NCBI GenBank assembly: GCA_002433805.1
Contig: DJIW01000035.1
Location: 1-35,294, forward strand
DNA: 35,294 nt
Reading direction: 5' to 3'
Source of the DNA: Competibacteraceae bacterium UBA6584
GTDB taxonomy: Bacteria; Pseudomonadota; Gammaproteobacteria; Competibacterales; Competibacteraceae
Shown here: positions 32,257-35,294 of the stretch, piece by piece
How positions within the stretch are numbered: the first letter of the stretch is position 1
How the letters are laid out: each line of letters begins with the position of its first letter
Notes under the pieces: generated by a model
Seen by the model: only the letters and a program-made list of their open reading frames with translations
Told to the model about the DNA's origin: nothing
Databases searched by the model: none
Made by a program: the position numbers and the translations under genes

Positions 32257-33564
32257 ATGAGCAAGCTGAAGATCGTCGGGATTATCCTGCTCGTCCCGCT
32301 TTTGATCGCTGGGGCGCTATGGGGTTATCTATGGTACAGCACCAAACAACAGGTGGATCAACTCGTGGCGCTGGCGAAACCGTTCGCCGACATCAGTTAC
32401 GGCGGCATCGACATCGCCCCCACCGGCTCCATCGGCGTCAACCGGCTCAGGATCATCCTTCACGATCTCAATGACTATGTCACCATCGGTTCGGTTCGTC
32501 TCAAGGCCCCCAACCTCCTGGAATTGCTTAAACTGCGCTGGCAGCTCGCTCGGGGCCAACTGCCGCCCGCGATGGCCTTCGCGCTGCAACAGTTCGAAAT
32601 TCCGCTCGATGGCGGCTTGCTCGGCACCGGTCAGGAAACGCTGTCCCAACGCTCGGCGTTCAGCGATCTGGACGCCTTGGGTTGCGGTCCGGTCGCGGCG
32701 CTCGGCCGCGCCGAGTGGCAGGAAATGGGTTACCACCACCTGATCGGCGACATGGAAGTCGGTTACCGCTTGGATAACGCCCGCAACGGCGTGGAATTGC
32801 AGGTGCGCAGCTCCAGCCGGGATTGGGCGACCGTCGATCTGGACTTCGGCCTGGTCGCGCCCGCAGCGGCGCGAACGCTCTCGGCGCTGGCGGCGTCCGG
32901 TCCGCTCAAACTGAGCAAGCTGAACGTGCTGGTTCGCGATGACGGCTTCAACCAACGCCGGAACACGTACTGCGCCGCCAAGGCCGGTAAAACCGTCGAT
33001 GCTTATCTCTCCGATCACATCCGGCTTCTCGAAGACCGCCTGCGCGCCAACGGCGTTTATCCGGGTCTGGGATTGATCGAGGCTTACCGACAGTATTCCA
33101 GGGAAGGCGGCAAGCTGGCGCTCGCGGCCGCGCCGCCCGCGCCCATCGACCCCAAGGAGCTGCAATTTTACAAACCCGGCGACGCCATCAAGCTCGCGGG
33201 CTTGACGCTCGCCGTCAACGACCAGCCGATTTCCGATCTTTCGATCAATTGGGACGGCACCAAAATCGCCCGGGCGCTGGCCGTGAAAACCGAAAGCGCT
33301 CCAGAAGCCGAGGAGCCGCATCCGGGTCCGTCGCAGGCGCGGACGGTCGTCGTCCAAAAAGCGTTTCGTCCGGTTGCCATCAGTCAGTTGGGTCAGTATA
33401 TCGGCCAAACCGCGCAGCTCAAGACTGCCGGCAACATTCAGTATCGGGGCAAATTAAACGGTATTGCCGAAGGAAACGTGACCATCACCGTTCCAAAATC
33501 CGGCGGCAGCGTGACGCTATCTCTGCGCGAAAAAGACCTCGTCGACGCTCAAATCCTCCAGTGA
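32257..33564 (+). CDS. Membrane-anchored protein of unknown family
   Basis: 435 residues from ATG 32257 (AAGG about 9 bases upstream); an in-frame ATG at 32134 adds 41 basic residues that look non-coding. One N-terminal TM anchor (KIVGIILLVPLLIAGALWGYLWY) leads to a large extracytoplasmic domain. The N-terminal half has a beta-rich pattern (DISYGGIDIAPTGSIGVNRLRIILHD, VTIGSVRLKAPNLLELL), the middle is a compact domain with two Cys (DALGCGPVA, NTYCAAKAG), and the C-terminal half has DAIKLAGLTLAVNDQPISDLSINWDG. A linker rich in Glu/Pro is followed by a small SH3-like end (LGQYIGQTAQLKTAGNIQYRGKLNG). The anchored beta-rich form recalls AsmA- or DUF945-like periplasmic proteins, but I cannot assign a family. 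It appears to stand alone. Confidence 0.78.
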   Translation: MSKLKIVGIILLVPLLIAGALWGYLWYSTKQQVDQLVALAKPFADISYGGIDIAPTGSIGVNRLRIILHDLNDYVTIGSVRLKAPNLLELLKLRWQLARGQLPPAMAFALQQFEIPLDGGLLGTGQETLSQRSAFSDLDALGCGPVAALGRAEWQEMGYHHLIGDMEVGYRLDNARNGVELQVRSSSRDWATVDLDFGLVAPAAARTLSALAASGPLKLSKLNVLVRDDGFNQRRNTYCAAKAGKTVDAYLSDHIRLLEDRLRANGVYPGLGLIEAYRQYSREGGKLALAAAPPAPIDPKELQFYKPGDAIKLAGLTLAVNDQPISDLSINWDGTKIARALAVKTESAPEAEEPHPGPSQARTVVVQKAFRPVAISQLGQYIGQTAQLKTAGNIQYRGKLNGIAEGNVTITVPKSGGSVTLSLREKDLVDAQILQ

Positions 33565-33636
33565 CTGGCGGGAAGCACGCGCCACCCGGCCAGCGCCGCC
33601 GGGAACGGCGGGAACAATCCTTTAAGCCCTCTTCAA

Positions 33637-33828
33637 TCAACGCACCCACTGAATCAGGAGCAGCACAAACGCCACCACCAACGCCAGCGGGATCAACACC
33701 GCCGGCCAATCTTTCTTCGCCCCGCGGCTGCGTTCGATGGCCGCCTTTACGCCCGGCCTGAACCATAGCAATATCAATAATGCCGCCAGCCCGCCCAGCA
33801 AGATTTCCCACCATGCCGCCGTTTCCAT
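33637..33828 (-). CDS. Small two-TM membrane protein
   Basis: 63 residues. ATG 33828 is preceded by AAGGGGG. Two hydrophobic helices (ILLGGLAALLILLWF and AVLIPLALVVAFVLLLIQWV) are separated by a basic cytoplasmic loop (KAAIERSRGAKKDW), giving a hairpin with both ends outside. No family is recognised. It lies between DUF1820 upstream (25 bases away) and the convergent gene at 32257-33564, and is probably co-transcribed with DUF1820. The clean hydrophobic pattern and a good ribosome-binding site make it likely to be real despite its length. Confidence 0.7.
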   Translation of the reverse strand: METAAWWEILLGGLAALLILLWFRPGVKAAIERSRGAKKDWPAVLIPLALVVAFVLLLIQWVR

Positions 33829-33853
33829 CGCGCCCCCTTCGCTCGTCGCGCCT

Positions 33854-34201
33854 TCAATTTTTGACAGGTCCGCCGCCGGGCGGCAACACCGGCTGCGGGA
33901 ACGGCGTTATGTTGTCACCGCCTTCGACCGGCCGGATTTTACTGACGCCCTCGCGTTCCACCTCATCGATCCGCAAAATATAATGCAGGGGAATGAAGGT
34001 GCGCCGCACTCCGCTAAACTCGCTTTGCAACCGCTCCTCGGCCGGATTGACCAACACGCTCGAACGCTCGCCAAACAGCAGTTCCTCAACTTCGATGAAC
34101 CCGTACAGTTCGCCTTGATAAATGCTGCGCGCGTAGAGTTCGTACAGCTTGCCTTGGTTGATGAACAGAACTCGGTAGATGCTTTTGGTTATTTTGGCCA
34201 T
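33854..34201 (-). CDS. DUF1820 family protein
   Basis: 115 residues. The sequence is highly characteristic: KSIYRVLFINQGKLYELYARSIYQ, then LYGFIEVEELLFGERSSVLVNPAEERLQSEFSGVRRTFIPLHYILRIDEVE. DUF1820 is a small cytoplasmic protein common in gammaproteobacteria with no known activity. The Pro/Gly-rich C-terminus (PFPQPVLPPGGGPVKN) is commonly variable. The start ATG 34201 is supported by the strong family N-terminus. It is divergent from cbiG and followed by a small two-TM protein. Confidence 0.92.
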   Translation of the reverse strand: MAKITKSIYRVLFINQGKLYELYARSIYQGELYGFIEVEELLFGERSSVLVNPAEERLQSEFSGVRRTFIPLHYILRIDEVEREGVSKIRPVEGGDNITPFPQPVLPPGGGPVKN

Positions 34202-34369
34202 TTTCCATCCGGTTCAAGGGGCGATCGGAGAGCGGTCAATCTAACCCCGTTTGGCGCGGCGGGCAAATCCCGCCTTGAAAAACAGCCATGCCGCCGCGCC
34301 TGCGCCGCAACCCGAGCGCCGGATGGCGCGAGTTGCGCCCCGCCCCTTTAACTGCTTTGATCATCGCTC

Positions 34370-35170
34370 ATGCGTCCCGCCCATCATCCGCCGTCTGAAG
34401 CCTTCACCGTCGTCAGCCTGACCGAGCCCGGCCGGGCGCTGGCCGAACGCCTGCTGGCGCATTGGCCCGACGCCGAGCACCTCTACCGGCCTCAGCCCTT
34501 TCAAGAAGCGGTTCAAACGCGCTTCCAACAAGGCCGGCGCTTGATTTTATTGTGCGCGGCCGGCATCGCGGTGCGGACGCTCGCGCCGGCGCTGCGGGAT
34601 AAATATCGCGATCCGGCGGTGCTGGTGATGGACGAACACGGCCGCTTCGTGGTGCCGATTCTGTCCGGCCATGAAGGCGGCGCCAACGAATGGGCGCGGC
34701 AGATCGGTCAAGCGCTGGGGGCGCAATGCGTGATTACCGGCGCGCAGCGCTACACCCAGCCTTTGCTGGTCGCCGGATTGGGCTGCAATCGGGGCTGCCC
34801 CCTGGAGCGCTTGCTGTCGCTTCTGGATCAGACCTTGAACGCTCACGGCTTGCGACGGGAAGATTTAAGCGCCTTGGCCAGCATCGAACTGAAGCGGGAC
34901 GAACCGGCCATGCATCAGCTGGCCGCCGCCTTGGCGGTTCCGATCCAGTTTTATCCGGCCAGCATCCTCGCCGCTTACGGCGACCGGCTCAGCCAAAAAT
35001 CCGAGATCGTGTTTCGGGAAACCGGCTGTCACGGCGTGGCGGAGGCGGCGGCGCTGGCCCATGCCGAACGGTTGATCGAACATCCCTTTCCGGCGGAGCT
35101 GATCATTCCCAAGCAGAAAAATCCCGACGCCACCCTGGCGGTGGCCCGGATCTATGGCAATCGCGACTGA
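34370..35170 (+). CDS. cbiG: CbiG-like cobalt-precorrin-5A hydrolase
   Basis: 266 residues. CbiG opens the delta-lactone of cobalt-precorrin-5A, releasing acetaldehyde, in the anaerobic (early-cobalt) route to cobalamin. The N-terminal domain has LILLCAAGIAVRTLAP (57-72) and DPAVLVMDEHGRFVVPILSGHEGGAN (81-106). The C-terminal domain starts at AGLGCNRGCP (135-144) and runs to VARIYG. The two domains are joined with almost no middle region, making this a compact form compared with enteric proteins of ~350 residues. ATG 34370 has no clear Shine-Dalgarno site. No other cobalamin gene is in the window, though some may lie to the right. Family call firm; pathway role from established knowledge. Confidence 0.9.
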   Translation: MRPAHHPPSEAFTVVSLTEPGRALAERLLAHWPDAEHLYRPQPFQEAVQTRFQQGRRLILLCAAGIAVRTLAPALRDKYRDPAVLVMDEHGRFVVPILSGHEGGANEWARQIGQALGAQCVITGAQRYTQPLLVAGLGCNRGCPLERLLSLLDQTLNAHGLRREDLSALASIELKRDEPAMHQLAAALAVPIQFYPASILAAYGDRLSQKSEIVFRETGCHGVAEAAALAHAERLIEHPFPAELIIPKQKNPDATLAVARIYGNRD

Positions 35171-35217
35171 ATCGAGACAGGTCGTTTCATCTGGGGCCGC
35201 CGCCTCGCGACGCCGCT

Positions 35218-35294
35218 TCACTCAATCCCAAACACCTGGTTCTTTCCGCCTTCCTTGGCCCGATAGAGCGCCTTGTCGCCTTTCGGCATCACGG
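35218..35294 (-). CDS. GGDEF-domain protein, C-terminal end
   Basis: Runs off the right edge. The minus strand reads VMPKGDKALYRAKEGGKNQVFGIE and then TGA at 35218-35220. D-x-ALYRAKEGG-x-N is the closing motif of GGDEF diguanylate cyclase domains. The protein ends right after the domain, so GGDEF is its C-terminal domain with no EAL after it. Whether the active site is intact cannot be seen. It is convergent with cbiG, 47 bases away. Confidence 0.85.
   Translation of the reverse strand, partial: VMPKGDKALYRAKEGGKNQVFGIE

Overview
The window is high-GC DNA, probably from a polyhydroxyalkanoate (PHA)-storing gammaproteobacterium. The closest fit I can suggest is a Candidatus Competibacter or Contendobacter-like lineage. 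This rests on a 3-hydroxybutyrate-oligomer hydrolase, a PHA-granule phasin, an OprI/Lpp-type lipoprotein, DUF1820 and CbiG, and is inference, not a database result. Almost every base is coding. No rRNA, tRNA, CRISPR array, intact insertion sequence or prophage was seen.

Region 1 (1-4318): the 3' end of a 3HB-oligomer hydrolase gene; a LysM/YkuD L,D-transpeptidase with a long Pro-rich tail; a bidirectional terminator; a small OprI/Lpp-type lipoprotein ending in Lys; a second, lipoprotein-type L,D-transpeptidase; and an OsmC-family peroxidase. The two transpeptidases and the lipoprotein look like an outer-membrane/peptidoglycan tethering module.

Region 2 (4356-18969): the most unusual part. 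It holds eight genes, all on the minus strand, about 14.6 kb, read from right to left: SrfB-like actin/Hsp70-fold ATPase, a small membrane protein, a Cache-HAMP-PAS-GGDEF-EAL c-di-GMP enzyme, SrfC-like dynamin-type GTPase, a single-pass protein with a Pro-rich extracytoplasmic part, a TAXI-type periplasmic binding protein, a secreted protein of unknown family, and an SrfA-like single-pass protein with a DUF2135-like extracytoplasmic domain. Two cytoplasmic NTPases, two trans-envelope connectors, two periplasmic proteins and a second-messenger enzyme suggest an envelope-spanning NTP-driven machine. Its function is not known from the sequence.

Region 3 (19031-27400): a truncated Uma2-family gene; an RND efflux pair without an outer-membrane channel; a PHA phasin; a yqjD-yqjE-like trio (DUF883, holin-X-like, unknown); a DUF554 membrane protein; and a TauE/SafE exporter. 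All are on the minus strand.

Region 4 (27608-35294): an NDUFA9-like NAD-binding protein; a divergent EF-G paralogue followed by a region encoding DUF1015; an anchored protein of unknown family; a small two-TM protein; DUF1820; a compact stand-alone CbiG; and, at the right edge, the last residues of a GGDEF-domain protein.

Many long reading frames opposite real genes are high-GC shadows and were left out.
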